DNA from: Dactylorhiza incarnata
Lineage: Eukaryota; Streptophyta; Magnoliopsida; Asparagales; Orchidaceae
NCBI GenBank assembly: GCA_033032865.1
Contig: JAWHQI010000004.1
Span: forward strand, 20,690,001 to 20,754,000
Reading direction: 5' to 3'
Length of the DNA stretch: 64,000 nt
The stretch's first letter is position 1; each line of letters opens with the position of its first letter. The notes beneath the pieces are model-generated. The model was not told where the DNA came from and did no database searches. It saw nothing but the letters and a program-made list of their open reading frames with translations. Both the position numbers and the translations under genes were made by a program. Below, piece by piece: positions 31,701 through 42,600 of this stretch.

Positions 31701-32693
31701 GGAAAGGTGTTGCCTTATTCTTGAATGGGTAAATCTTAATCTCTGTTGGATGGAGAATTTGAGCTCTTTCCGAAAAATTGTTGTTGGCAAAAATCGAACA
31801 ATCAGATCAAAAGTTATGGCTGCTTAAAGTTTTGTGTAATTTGGAGTTAAATCCCGCATTACCACTAGAACCCACTGTATATCGAACAATAAACAAACTT
31901 GAATGGTTTTATCCTACTCTCCATTAGATGTAGGGCTCTGAACTCATTCTAAAAAGGTAGTGTGGGCAAAAATTGGGCAATTGGATCAAGAGTTGTCTGT
32001 TTGAAGTTTATGTGTCATTTGGAGCTAAATCCCACATTATCACTACATCCCAATGTAGATCAACCACTAAACAAACTGGAATGGGAAAAACTTGTTGTCC
32101 ATTGTATGTAGGGCTCTGTTCTCATTTCGAAAGGTGTTGTTTGCAAAAATCAGACAACCGGATCAAAGTTATGGATATTTGATGTTTAGGTGTCAATTAG
32201 AGGAAAATCCCTCATTTCCACTGCAATCCACTATCCGTCAACCACTAAATGAACTCGATCGAGTAAATCCTATTCTCCATAGGATGTGTGGCTCTGAGCT
32301 CATTCCGAAAAGGTGTCTTGGGCAAAATCCAGACAACGGGATCAAAAGTTATAGCTGTTTGAAGTTTAGGTGTCAGTAGGAGCTAAATCCCTCATTACCA
32401 CTGCAACTCAATGTATATCGACCACTAAATGAACTAGATTGGGTAAAACTTGATGTCCTTTGAATGTAGGGCTCAGATTTCATTTCGAAGAAGTTTTGTG
32501 TGCAAAAATCAGACAACCTGATCAAAAGTTATGGATGTTTCAAGTTTAGGTGTCATTTGAAGCTAAATTTTGCATTACCAGTGCAACCCGCTATATATCG
32601 ATAACTAAATGAACTGCAATGGGTAAAACTTGAGCTTCAATGAATGTAGGGCTCCGAGCTCATTCCTAAAAGATGCTATGGGGGTAAAATCAG
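25708..32693. repeat. Centromere-like satellite, block B (about 3.5 HOR units)
   Basis: The block continues block A in register across the Athila insertion. The marker CATTTGGAGATAAATC recurs near 25922, 27961 and 30000 (2,039 bp apart) and then near 31553, where the preceding unit is short by about 486 bp. That short unit has two internal deletions, near 31098 and 31215. The block ends at 32693 in the target duplication ATCAG of the next element. Confidence 0.93.
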
Positions 32694-33280
32694 TGATGAG
32701 TACTTTTTATACTCATCTTTTAATATAATTCTAATGTAATTTTAATATGAATTTATATAAATTGTATGTTTTATCTTATAATAATCATTCCTTTTTATTT
32801 CTGCACTAATATAAGTTTAGTTTATGTTTGCAGGTTTTCTGGGCACTTTGAGCAAAAATATCAAGTACACGCCCAAGGTCACGGGCGTGACCAAGGGCGT
32901 GACAGTCAAAGATGTGTTCCAGACCCAATTCCACCACCAGGGAGCGTTCCGTGAAGAATTCGCCAAGTACACGCCCCAAGTCACGGGCGTGACCAAGGGC
33001 GTGACCCAGTGTCACGGCCGCGACTCGCCACAGCATCCAAAGCACGCCTGCCACGTCATTTAAAGTTACACGCCCTCGGTCACGGGCGTGACCGAGGGCG
33101 TGACCTCCAGTCACGGGCGTGACTCGTCCCGCGCTTCTTCCCGCCAGAGCTTCCCGCCAGCAGCACTATTTCAAGATTACACGCCCCAGGTCATGGGCGT
33201 GACCTAGGGTGTGACGCGGCCGAAACGCTCGCAATTACTCCAGAAGGCGCCCTCTCCGCTGCTGCTTCGATCACGCTCCT

Positions 33281-33318
33281 TACACGCCCTTGGTCACGGG
33301 CGTGACCAAGGGCGTGTA
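33281..33318. promoter_or_regulatory. Perfect 18 bp-arm palindrome upstream of TATA
   Basis: The arms are TACACGCCCTTGGTCACG and CGTGACCAAGGGCGTGTA with centre GG, ending about 17 bp before TATATAAA (33335-33342). It is repeated in the 3' LTR at 37854-37891. Over the shared 34 bp it is the exact reverse complement of the palindrome at 15529-15562. Confidence 0.85.
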
Positions 33319-33334
33319 ACCTCATTTTTTCAGC

Positions 33335-33342
33335 TATATAAA
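33335..33342 (+). promoter_or_regulatory. TATA box of the non-autonomous element
   Basis: TATATAAA follows the palindrome and a short T-run; the copy in the 3' LTR is at 37908-37915. Confidence 0.7.
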
Positions 33343-34233
33343 GCCGGCTCCAGCAGATGATAAAGGACAAAATTTTTGGGAGTTCAATTCCCCTTTTCTT
33401 GTTTATTTTCATGTTTTAGTAGTCTTATAGTTTTATTTCAATAGTTGTAATTTTCAATTCATAGTTTGTACTTCCCTTGATCTCAATTAATAATTTAGTG
33501 TTATGTCTCTCTTTTTCTTCTCTCTTCTTCATGTATTCTTTTATGTCTTTAATTCCTCCATCTCTATGAGTACTTAAATTTTATTAGCACTCGGTCGAGA
33601 TGATCCAAGGAATAATATTGGTTTTGAAGCAATTTAGAATCGCTCTTTCTCTTTTCTAAACCACTTAAGATTTATCCTTGATTTTAATGAAATGAGATTA
33701 TTTTCTCGTTCCTGTTTTCGTTCTTTAGTTAGCCAAACCAGCTCGTAAGACGAACCGAACCTTCAAGGATAAAGAGAGTTGCATGCACCCCTCGAGAGAG
33801 GGCGACATAAATCTCCCGGATTGGAGTCAAATCCAATAGAGGGGTTCACTTCGTTAAAGCAAGTTTAGGGGTTTCAATTATAGAATGAGAGTTCGGCTGA
33901 TCAACCTAATCTTAGTTGGATGTATCCTCGAGAGAGGTACGTTTATAATTCGGGAACCTCCACGGTCAAAGTTATTTTATTTAGAGAATGCGATTTTGTT
34001 TCTTCTATTCTTATTCCGCGGTGATTCAAGGATCGAGTGCTAGTCGTTCTTCTATTTCCCTTTTGCAAAATCACTCTCAATTTCTAATTGATAAGATAAT
34101 AGAGATTTTCTTGAAGTAAGAGTACTCAACCACCCCGAGTCTAATACGACCTTGGTTTTTATAACCTATACTACATTCGATACGGTACACTTGTTGTTAT
34201 CGTTTGCAAGCATAGTTTTGCGCATCAAGTTTT

Positions 34234-34251
34234 TGGCGCCGTTGCCGGGGA
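34234..34251 (+). other. Primer binding site, tRNA-Asp type
   Basis: TGGCGCCGTTGCCGGGGA starts 7 nt after the 5' LTR, with the same AGTTTT spacer as in the Athila copy. Confidence 0.88.
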
Positions 34252-34358
34252 AACGGTTGATATTCCGAAAAAAGAAATATTTATTAATTTTATCGTTCTC
34301 TTTCTTCTCCCCCTTCTCTTAAAAATTAAAAAAAAATTTAAAAAGCGCAATCTAAATT

Positions 34359-34460
34359 CTCGGAAAGGACTCTTTGGGCTTGAATTCCCATCATAGCCTC
34401 TAGTACCTTGCAAACCCTTCAACGGGTAGATCTTGGGAAGTCCGGGACTAATTTAACCCG
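34359..34460 (+). other. Leader motif shared with Athila
   Basis: CTCGGAAAGGAC, CTAGTACCTTGCAAACCCTT and GGTAGATCTTGGGAAGTCC align with the leader at 16820-16923. I found no second copy in the 3' region of this element. Confidence 0.65.
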
Positions 34461-34547
34461 CTTTTTGAAAAAAAAAATTATAATAAAAATATTTATAAAA
34501 TTCCATTCATTTAGGTAAAGGTTGTTTCCTTTTTATTTATTTTTATT

Positions 34548-36040
34548 ATGAAATTATCTGAATTGGCCGTTAAAGTTGCCGAGCTTACAAACCAAGTTTA
34601 TATCTTACAAGCCGCATGAAAATGCCAAATTAGTTATTATTATTGTGGTGCGCCTCATCAAAGTGAGGAATGTTATTTACATTCTTATTCCCAAAATAAT
34701 TATTATGAAAATAATTATCCTCAATATTATGCAAATAATTTTGATCATAATTACGATCATAATTTTTCATCTTCTAATGAAAATAATTTTTCAAACTTTG
34801 ATGAAAATAAATTTTCTAATTTTAATGAGAATAATTTTTCGGCGTTTAATAATTGTTCTTCTAGCTCCGGAGTTGATTATTCCTCGTGGCAAGCTCACCC
34901 GGATAGTTCCCGGAGCAACGAAGATAAATCTTTAGTTCTGAATTTTTGTTTTTCTTCTTATACACCGCTGTCTTCGTTCTCTAATTTGGGGGAAATTTCG
35001 CCAATTCATATAGATACTTCCCCTCAAAATTTAGAGGAAAATGTCATTTCGTTTAGCGTTTTCTCTAATTTGGGGGAAATTTCGCCAATTCATATAGATA
35101 CTTCCCCCCAAAATTTAGAGGAAAATGTCATTTCGTCTAGCGTTTTCTCTAATTTTCACAAGAATAATTTTTCGGCTTCTAATAATTTTTCTTCTATCCC
35201 CGAAGTAGATTATTCTTGGTGGCAAGGTCACCCGGATAGTTTACGGGGCGATGAAGATAAATCTTTAGAACCGAATTCTTGTTCTTCTTCTTTTACACCG
35301 CAACCTTCGTACTCTAATTTTGGGGAATGTCCGCCGATTCAAATAGATACTACCCCCCAAATTTTAGAGGAAATTTTATTTTTACTAGTATTTTTTCTCC
35401 ACCTTCGGATGATTTAGTTATGGAGGAACATGTGGTTTCATATAATCCCATAACTTCTTTTACCGAAGATGAAGAAAAATTACTTTACCAAGAATTTCTT
35501 AAAGTTATGGGCACCTCGGATGAAATAGAATAAGAATAAGTTTCTTCCCCTACTTCACCCGCATTTTATTTTCTTTGTCATGAATACTCGCGAATTTCTT
35601 CTATCCAACCAAAAATTCATGAAAATTTAGTGTCCGAAAATTTAATTCCGCTTGATAATACACTAGATTTTTCTAAAGAAATAATTATTATAGAAAAGGA
35701 ACAACCGGAGCGTAATCATTTATTTTCGCAAGCGCCTCCTCCTTGCGAAATATTATCTGACAAGTTTAATTTTGATTCTCTTTATACTAATAATTTCCAG
35801 GTTGAAGATGAGCCGTTGCTACCCCAATTAATTGATGATCCATATGCCGCCCATCTCTATAAATTCAAATCACCTCAGGTATGTATAGGTGATTTGGATT
35901 TACATATTCAAGTTCAAAGACAAAAGGAGAATCACAAGATAAACGGAGGAGTTGCCGTGCGACTGACGCCGGCCCATTCACCCATGCGTGAATTAGGGGA
36001 GTTTCCTGTTCACTTCTCTTTCAAATTTCCATTTTCCTAA
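34548..36040 (+). pseudogene. Degenerate gag-like ORF of the non-autonomous element
   Basis: It starts at ATG 34548 (MKLSELAVKVAELTNQVYIL), which resembles the helix before Athila Gag zinc knuckles. A TGA at 34617 interrupts it. The same frame then reads CGAPHQSEEC, a partial knuckle lacking a clear first Cys, followed by an Asn/Phe-rich stretch. Repeated acidic segments follow. The frame shifts near 35375; the next frame runs to TAA at 35531 and 35537, then reopens (35630-36040) as SENLIPLDNTLDFSKE... to a TAA. No capsid, protease, RT or integrase motifs are present. It is probably a remnant of a gag-derived protein; its function is unknown. Confidence 0.6.
34977..35144 (+). repeat. 84 bp in-frame tandem duplication in the gag-like ORF
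   Basis: Two nearly identical 84 bp units encode SNLGEISPIHIDTSPQNLEE plus eight more residues. A wider, older duplication (about 34810-35060 against 35150-35370) includes the VDYSxWQxHPDS motif twice. The length is a multiple of three, so the frame is kept. Confidence 0.8.
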
Positions 36041-37265
36041 CAATAACCGTCTAGCTTAAAGACGGGAAAAAGAAAGCGCTCTTGGGAGGCACCCCTTGCT
36101 TATCTTTAATTTTATGTATTTTTCTTTAAAAAAAAAGTTTATTTTTCAAAATTTTCTTCATACTTAGTTTTAAACATTGAGACAATGTTTAATTTTAAGT
36201 ATGGGGGTGTAGCTTCGCTTTCATTATTTTTTATTTTGAAAAAAAAATAGTAATAATAATAATAAATACGCCTAGCCTTGTTGTTTTTAATATTCTAGAA
36301 ATTTAGTTTGAGGTACGATTATAAGTATTCCTACATTTTTAATTTAGCTAATATTTTATTTTATCAAAATTTGTTAAATTTAAATTTGAAGTAATTTGGT
36401 TTTAAGAAACATTTTATGTTTTTAATTCGATTAGAGAGTTAATTTAGCACTACTTCTCCGTTTAATTTTAAATAGCTTCACTTTGTGGTAAATTGGCTAA
36501 ACATCTCTATATTTTTTTCATTATATTCGCTTTTAACTTTAAGATCTTAGGAAATTTCATTCCACTAAAAATTTGCTCTCAAAATAGTTTAATTTATAAA
36601 CTAGAAGTTTTTTTCTTTACCCTTGGTAAACATATGTATTTTTTATTTTCCCCTTTTGTTAGATCATATGTCATGGGAATAAGGAGATGTTAGTTCTTTA
36701 TTCTCTGGTAAACATATGCAGCCCAAAAATAAAAATGAAGAGAGAAAAAAATGTGTATATGTCGTGGAAATGATAGGATAATAGTCTATCATTCTCTGGT
36801 ATTACATATACTAAAAAAAAGGGTTGAGAGGATAAAATTCATCACCCCAATCAAAAACCTCTTCATATCCTTTGTCCCCGTTTGGCCATTCTGTTTAAAC
36901 CCATCCCTAGCCAATTTCATTATTTCTAGTCCTAAACTAAATTATTAAGAGAGCAGTATTTTAATAGGTGTCTTTTCCTTAAGCTTCTTTTATGTTAGAG
37001 CGTCTATAATTTCAATCTAATTTTGTTTGAAAATTTCTATAATTTCGATTGCTAAATAATTATCTTGAGAAGTAGTTAGCTAAACAAATTTCTCTTCTTA
37101 AATTATCAACATAACTTATGACTTAATTCTTGAATTCCTAAAATTTGCTTTTGACTAATTCATGGTTTAATAAAATTTAAGTTAATTAGAAATAATATCG
37201 ATGTCTTGTAATTCTTTCCTCACTCTTTTGCTCTGGAATAGCAAAAGCTCAAGTATGGGGGTGTT
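36041..37265 (+). other. 3' non-coding region of the non-autonomous element
   Basis: It contains AAAGCGCTCTTGGGAGGCACC-like sequence shared with Athila at 22300, the internal hairpin and polypurine copy (36172-36209), two stem-loops (36667-36718, 36760-36800), the pre-tract hairpin (37226-37246) and the final polypurine tract (37251-37265). No gene is seen. Confidence 0.7.
36667..36800 (+). other. Stem-loops homologous to those of Athila
   Basis: Stem GAATAA (36677-36682) pairs with TTATTC (36698-36703), flanked by CATATG at 36667 and 36713. The next stem AATGATAG (36769-36776) pairs perfectly with CTATCATT (36786-36793). The surrounding words CATGGGAATAAG, TTCTCTGGTA and GGATAA recur, but the arm sequences differ while pairing is kept. 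Confidence 0.6.
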
Positions 37266-38800
37266 TGATGAGTACTTTTTATACTCATCTTTTAATATAA
37301 TTCTAATGTAATTTTAATATGAATTTATATAAATTATATGTTTTATCTTATAATAATCATTCCTTTTTATTTCTGCCACTAATATAAGTTTAGTTTATGT
37401 TTGCAGGTTTTCTGGGCACTTTGAGCAAAAATATCAAGTACACGCCCAAGGTCACGGGCGTGACCAAGGGCGTGACAGACAAAGATGTGTTCCAGACCCA
37501 ATTCCTCCACCAGGGAGCGTTCCGTGAAGAATTCGCCAAGTACACGCCCCAAGTCACGGGCGTGACCAAGGGCGTGACCAAGTGTCACGGCCGCGACTTG
37601 CCACAGCATCCAAAGCACGCCTGCCACGTCATTTAAAGTTACACGCCCTCGGTCACGGGCGTGACCGAGGGCGTGACCTCCAGTCACGGGCGTGACTCGT
37701 CCCGCGCTTCTTCCCGCCAGAGCTTCCCGCCAGCAGCACTATTTCAAGATTACACGCCCCAGGTCACGGGCATGACCTAGGGCGTGACGCGGCCGAAACG
37801 CTCGCAATTACTCCAGAAGGCGCCCTCTCCGCTGCTGCTTCGATCACGCTCCTTACACGCCCTTGGTCACGGGCGTGACCAAGGGCGTGTAACCTCATTT
37901 TTTCAGCTATATAAAGCCGGCTCCAGCAGATGATAAAGGACAAAATTTTTGGGAGTTCAATTCCCCTTTTCTTGTTTATTTTCATGTTTTAGTTGTCTTA
38001 TAGTTTTATTTCAATAGTTGTAATTTTCAATTAATAGTTTGTACTTCCCTTGATCTCAATTAATAATTTAGTGTTATGTCTCTCTTTTTCTTCTCCCTTC
38101 TTCATGTATTCTTTTATGTATTTAATTCCTCCATCTCTATGAGTACTTAAATTTTATTAGCACTCGGTCGAGATGATCCAAGGAATAATATTGGTTTTGA
38201 AGCAATTTAGAATCGCTCTTTCTCTTTTCTAAACCACTTAAGATTTATCCTTGATTTTAATGAAATGAGATTATTTTCTCGTTCCTGTTTTCGTTCTTTA
38301 GTTAGCCAAACCAGCTCGTAAGACGAACCGAACCTTCAAGGATAAAGAGAGTTGCATGCACCCCTCGAGAGAGGGCGACATAAATCTCCCGGATTGGAGT
38401 CAAATCCAATAGAGAGGTTCACTTCGTTAAAGCAAGTTTAGGGGTTTCAATTATAGAACGAGAGTTCGGCTGATCAACCTAATCTTAGTTGGATGTATCC
38501 TCGAGAGAGGTACGTTTATAATTCGGGAACCTCCACGGTCAAAGTTATTTTATTTAGAGAATGCGATTTTGTTTCTTCTATTCTTATTCCGCGGTGATTC
38601 AAGGATCGAGTGCTTGTCGTTCTTTTATTTCCCTTTTGCAAAATCACTCTCAATTTCTAATTGATAAGATAATAGAGATTTTCTTGAAGTAAGAGTACTC
38701 AACCGCCCCGAGTCTAATACGACCTTGGTTTTTATAACCTATACTACATTCGATACGGTACACTTGCCGTTATCGTTTGCAAGCATAGTTTTGCGCATCA
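37266..38800 (+). repeat. 3' LTR of the non-autonomous element
   Basis: It is 1,535 bp and matches 32694-34227 with about 20 single-base differences and one 1 bp indel. It ends GCGCATCA, followed by the target duplication ATCAG and satellite. Confidence 0.92.
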
Positions 38801-41029
38801 ATCAGACAACCGGATCAAAATTTATTGCTGTATAAAGTTTGAGTGCCATTTGTAGCTAAATCTCTCACTTTCACTACAAACCGCATTTAAAATTCTTTCA
38901 TTTTGGAAATTTATATGTCATTTGGAGCTATATCTCGCATTACCAGTACAACCCACTGTATATCGACCTCTAAACGAGCTTGAATTTGTTAAAATTGTTC
39001 TCCATTGGATTTATGGCTCCGATCTCATTCTGAAAAGGTATTGTGGGTGAAAATCCGGCAACCGGATCAAAAGTTATGGAAGTTTGAAGTTTAGGTCTCC
39101 TTTCAAGCTAAATACCTTATTACCAACCAAATGTATATTGACCACTAAACAAACTGGAATGGGTAAAACTTGTTTTCCATTGGATGCAGGGCTCCGAGCT
39201 CATTCCAAAAAGGTGTTGTGCGCAAAAAACGAACAACTAGATCAAAAGTTATGGCTGCTACAGTTTATGTGTCAAGAGGAGCTAAATCCCTCATTACCAT
39301 TGCAAACCGTTGTATATTGACCACTAAAATAAGATGGAATGGTTTAAAATTGTGCTCCATTAGATGTATGCCTCCGAGCATATTCCGAAAAGTTGTGGGG
39401 AAAAATCAAACATACAAATCAAAAGTTATGGCTGTTAGAAGTTTAGGTGTAATTTGGAGCTAAATTTCGCATTACCGCTACAACCAGCAATATATCGACA
39501 ACTAAATGAACTGGAGTGGGTAAAACTTGTGCTCTAATGAATGTAGTGCTCCGAGCTCAATATGAAAAGGTGTTGTGAAGTAAAATAAGACAACCGCATC
39601 AAAAGTTGTTGTTGTTTTAGTTTTGAGTATAATTTACAGCTAAATCTATCATTTTCACTACAACGCGCATTAAAAATTCTGCCATTTTGAAGTGTATGTG
39701 TCATTTGGAGATAAATCTCGTATTACCACCATAACTCACTGTATATCGACCTCTGAAAAAGCTAGAATGGGTTTAAATTTTTCTCCACTGGATTTAGAGC
39801 TCCGATCTCATTCCGAAAAGGTATTGTGGGCGAAAATTGGACAACCAGAAAGGTGTTGCCTTATTCTCGAATGGGTAAATCTTATTCTCTTTTGGATGGA
39901 GAATATGAGCTCTTTCCGAAGAAGTGTTGTTGGCAAAAATCGAACAATCAGATCAAAAGTTATGGCTGTGTGAAGTTTATGTGTAATTTGGAGTTAAATC
40001 CCGCATTACCACTGGAACCCAATGTATATCGAACAATAAACAAACTTGAATGGTTATATCCTACTCTCCATTGGATGTAGGGCTCTGAACTCATTCTAAA
40101 AAGGTATTGTGGGCAAAAATTGGGCAATTGGATCAAGAGTTGTCTGTTTGAAGTTTATGTGTCATTTGGAGCTAAATCCCACATTATCACTGCATCCCAC
40201 TGTAGATCAACCAATAAACAAACTGGAATGGGCAAAACTTGTTGTCCATTGTATGTAGGGCTCTGATCTCATTATGAAAAGGTGTTGTTTGCAAAAATCA
40301 GACAACCGGATCAAAGTTATGGATATTTGAAGTTTAGGTGTCAATTGGAGGAAAATACCTCATTTCCACTGCAATCCACTTTCCATCGACCACTAAATGA
40401 ACTCGATCGAGTAAATCCTATTCTCCATATGATGTGTGGCTCTGAGCTCATTTCGAAAAGTTGTTTTGGGCAAAATCCAGACAACGGGATCAAAAGATAT
40501 AGTTGTTTGAAGTTTAGGTGTCAGTAGGAGCTAAATCCCACATTACCACAACAACTCAATGTATATCGACCACTAAATAAACTAGATTTGGTAAAACTTG
40601 ATGTCCATTGAATGTAGGGCTCAGATCTCATTTCGAAGAGGTTTTGTGGGAAAAAATCAGACAACTTGATCAAAAGTTATGGATGTTTCAAGTTTAGGTG
40701 TCATTTGAAGCTAAATTTCGCATTACCAGTGCAACCCACTATATATCGACAACTAAATGAACTGCAATGGGTAAAACTTGTGCTTCAATGAATGTAGTGC
40801 TCCGAGCTCCTTCCTAAAAGATGTTATGGGGGTAAAATCAGACAACCAGATCAAAAGTTATTTTAGTTTGAGTGTCATTTGTAGCTAAATCTCTCACTTT
40901 CACTACAAACCGCATTTAAAATTCCTTCATTTTGGAAATTTATGTGTCATTTGGAGCTAAATCTCGCATTACCAGTACAACCCACTGTATATCGACCTCT
41001 AAACGAGCTTGAATGTGTTAAAATTGTTC
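38801..41029. repeat. Centromere-like satellite, block C
   Basis: About 1.1 HOR units continue the register of block B. Private variants, such as TTGTTAAAATTG and CTCCATATGATGTG, are shared with 52680-54920 rather than with blocks A and B. The block ends abruptly at AAATTGTTC before the Tat derivative. Confidence 0.92.
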
Positions 41030-41099
41030 CCCGTTCAGGCACTTTTTAGCCCTCAGATTTCAAAAATTCGGCCCCGTTTGAAAGTTATTTTAGTTTTTC

Positions 41100-41520
41100 T
41101 CTTTCAGCATTTCCTGTTTTCATGGATCATCCGTCAAAGGGCCTCGGGCATCCCTCTGATCATCCAGAAATGCGTGTGCAAAGCAACGACATCCATCACT
41201 GTTAGCAGAGAACATTCCACTCAAAAGACAAGTGGATTCTCAACTTCATACTGCAACAACTACTAATGACGAGCTTTCCAGCAATCATATAGAACATTTG
41301 CCGCAACTTGAAACAGAAGAGCTCTCTATTCCTCACCATGAGTTCTATAAGGTAGGTATAAGTAATTCCCCATATCAAGTTGATGGGCTAACATTTTTTG
41401 CAGGATAATAGCAAGAGCCTCCCCACTATCAAACAAAATTTGTTGGGAGGTAGCTCCGAGTTGAACCTCGTCTACCAGTCTATTCTGGGATAAGTGATCT
41501 AGTTTTTTCATCTACAAGCC
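41100..41520 (+). pseudogene. Unrecognised exon-like fragment with intron signals (copy 1)
   Basis: The counterpart in copy 2 (55016-55303) is open for 95 codons from ATG and reads MDHPSKGLGHPSDHLGMRVQ..., then a hydrophilic, His-rich helix-like stretch. A GTAGGTATAA donor and a TTGCAG acceptor bound about 56 nt near 41350-41404. In copy 1 small indels break this frame. The right part (about 41405-41515) continues to the integrase remnant and resembles nothing I can name. It could be captured host sequence or unusual internal sequence of the non-autonomous family; I do not assign a product. Confidence 0.35.
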
Positions 41521-41547
41521 TTTGAGGCAGCTACTTCGCATAGAACT

Positions 41548-41720
41548 TCCTTTCGTGATGAAGCAACTATCAGCAAGATCAGGTCCCGTTGGGAAATTAA
41601 ATCCTAACTGGGTAGGTCCATTTATCATCAAGGTGTTAAGAAATGGAACTCATCGCCTCCAGACAAGTGATAGTGAAGACATCTCTCATACTTGGAGCGG
41701 CAATGGTCTCAAAACGGTCA
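41548..41720 (+). pseudogene. Integrase C-terminal remnant (copy 1)
   Basis: One frame gives FRDEATISKIR, similar to LQDEATIRQEEVKR of the full Tat pol. The next frame gives GKLNPNWVGPFIIK and LQTSDSEDISHTWSG, matching its last 45 residues. A deletion with a frame change lies between them, removing about 40 codons. The integrase catalytic core is absent. Confidence 0.82.
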
Positions 41721-41819
41721 TGTCCTTAATGATCATGCTCTTATTTGTTAGCATTTTCATATCTACGATACTGACACTCTTCCTTGTGGCCTGTCTATTT
41801 CTTTTTACTTATTATCAAA

Positions 41820-42600
41820 CTCACTGAACCACGGAGACATCGCCAAGTTCTGATCGAACCCCCTCGGATTGTAGTCATTAGCGTAAAACCACGAAGATCA
41901 TGTGTAGCGGGGAGTTTTCGCACACGTGTAGTGGTAGCTTGCCAATTCCCGTGCGGTGGTCTTCGGAATCTTGGATCCCGGCTGATATCTAACACACCCC
42001 TGCATCAAGGGAGGTCTAGGTGATTGTTAGCTCTATCATGCCCCGAGAGGGATATAGTTACAGCTTTGATGATCTTTCTGAGGAAAGCAATGTCGGTATA
42101 GCCTCCGCGGCATAACCACACCTGCCCAACTGATCATCTTAGTCTGTGACCATCGAATACTCCTAGGTACTCTCAAGCGATGCCTAAGCGAGACCCACGA
42201 CTGAGTTGATCTCTCTGAGGAAAGCAATGTTCATCGCCTAGGCCCACCTGCCCAATTGATCAACTCGGCTTGTAGCCCTAGGCAAGATTGCAGTTGAGTC
42301 GTTTATAGCCCTTATGACCACTTGAGGAAAGCAATGTTCGCCGCCTAGGCCCACCTGCCCACTTGGTCATCTGGGTCTGTACTTACTTTTTCTTTATTTC
42401 TACAGCTCTTATGACCACTTGAGGAAAGCAATGTTCGCCGCCTAGGCCCACCTGCCCACTTGGTCATCTGAGTTTGTAGTCATTCCTTTTTCTTTACAGG
42501 AAAATTATCACTCTTATGATCCTCGATCATTTGGAGAAAGTAGTATCTAATAGGTACAAATATTGGCCCACTTGGTCATTTAAAAGTTGAAAAACTTTTA
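41820..42600 (+). other. Tat 3' spacer with four tandem units (copy 1)
   Basis: It matches the reverse complement of about 1805-2480. Tandem-unit marker TGCCCA(A/C)(C/T)TG occurs at 42123, 42249, 42356 and 42453 (spacings 126, 107, 97), the mirror of the full-length element. A short ORF (42036-42227, minus) is a shadow of the repeat. The CCGGTTTTATC...GCCGGTCGGTTTG words near 42605 continue the Tat spacer. Confidence 0.78.

Larger units (their letters stand above)
32694..34227 (+). repeat. 5' LTR of the non-autonomous Athila-like element
   Basis: It runs from TGATGAGTAC to GCGCATCA (1,534 bp). U3 has five inverted repeats around GTCACGGGCGTGAC at about 32867, 32971, 33069, 33179 and 33281. 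The LTR body from about 33540 to 34200 resembles the Athila LTR at 15900-16650 (CCCTCGAGAGAGG, CTCCCGGATTGGAGTC, GGGAACCTCCACGGTCAA), so the two families are related. Confidence 0.92.
32694..38800 (+). mobile_element. Non-autonomous Athila-like element
   Basis: LTRs at 32694-34227 and 37266-38800 flank about 3.0 kb with a tRNA-Asp-type primer site, a polypurine tract and no RT, RNase H or integrase. The target duplication is ATCAG (32689-32693 and 38801-38805), inside the satellite motif AAAATCAGACAACC. By eye the LTRs differ at about 20 positions (near 98.7% identity), younger than the Athila copy at 14935. Leader and 3' motifs are shared with that element, which suggests mobilisation by Athila proteins; this is inference. 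The plus strand is sense. Confidence 0.9.

Noticed and set aside
34576..34935. 119-codon Ile-rich frame in the non-autonomous element
   Set aside because: It is an out-of-frame shadow of the Asn/Phe-rich part of the gag-like ORF.
41326..41511. Minus-strand frame of 61 codons (63 in copy 2 at 55221-55412) with similar protein in both copies
   Set aside because: Conservation reflects the recent duplication. It lies antisense to the exon-like fragment and has no recognised domain.
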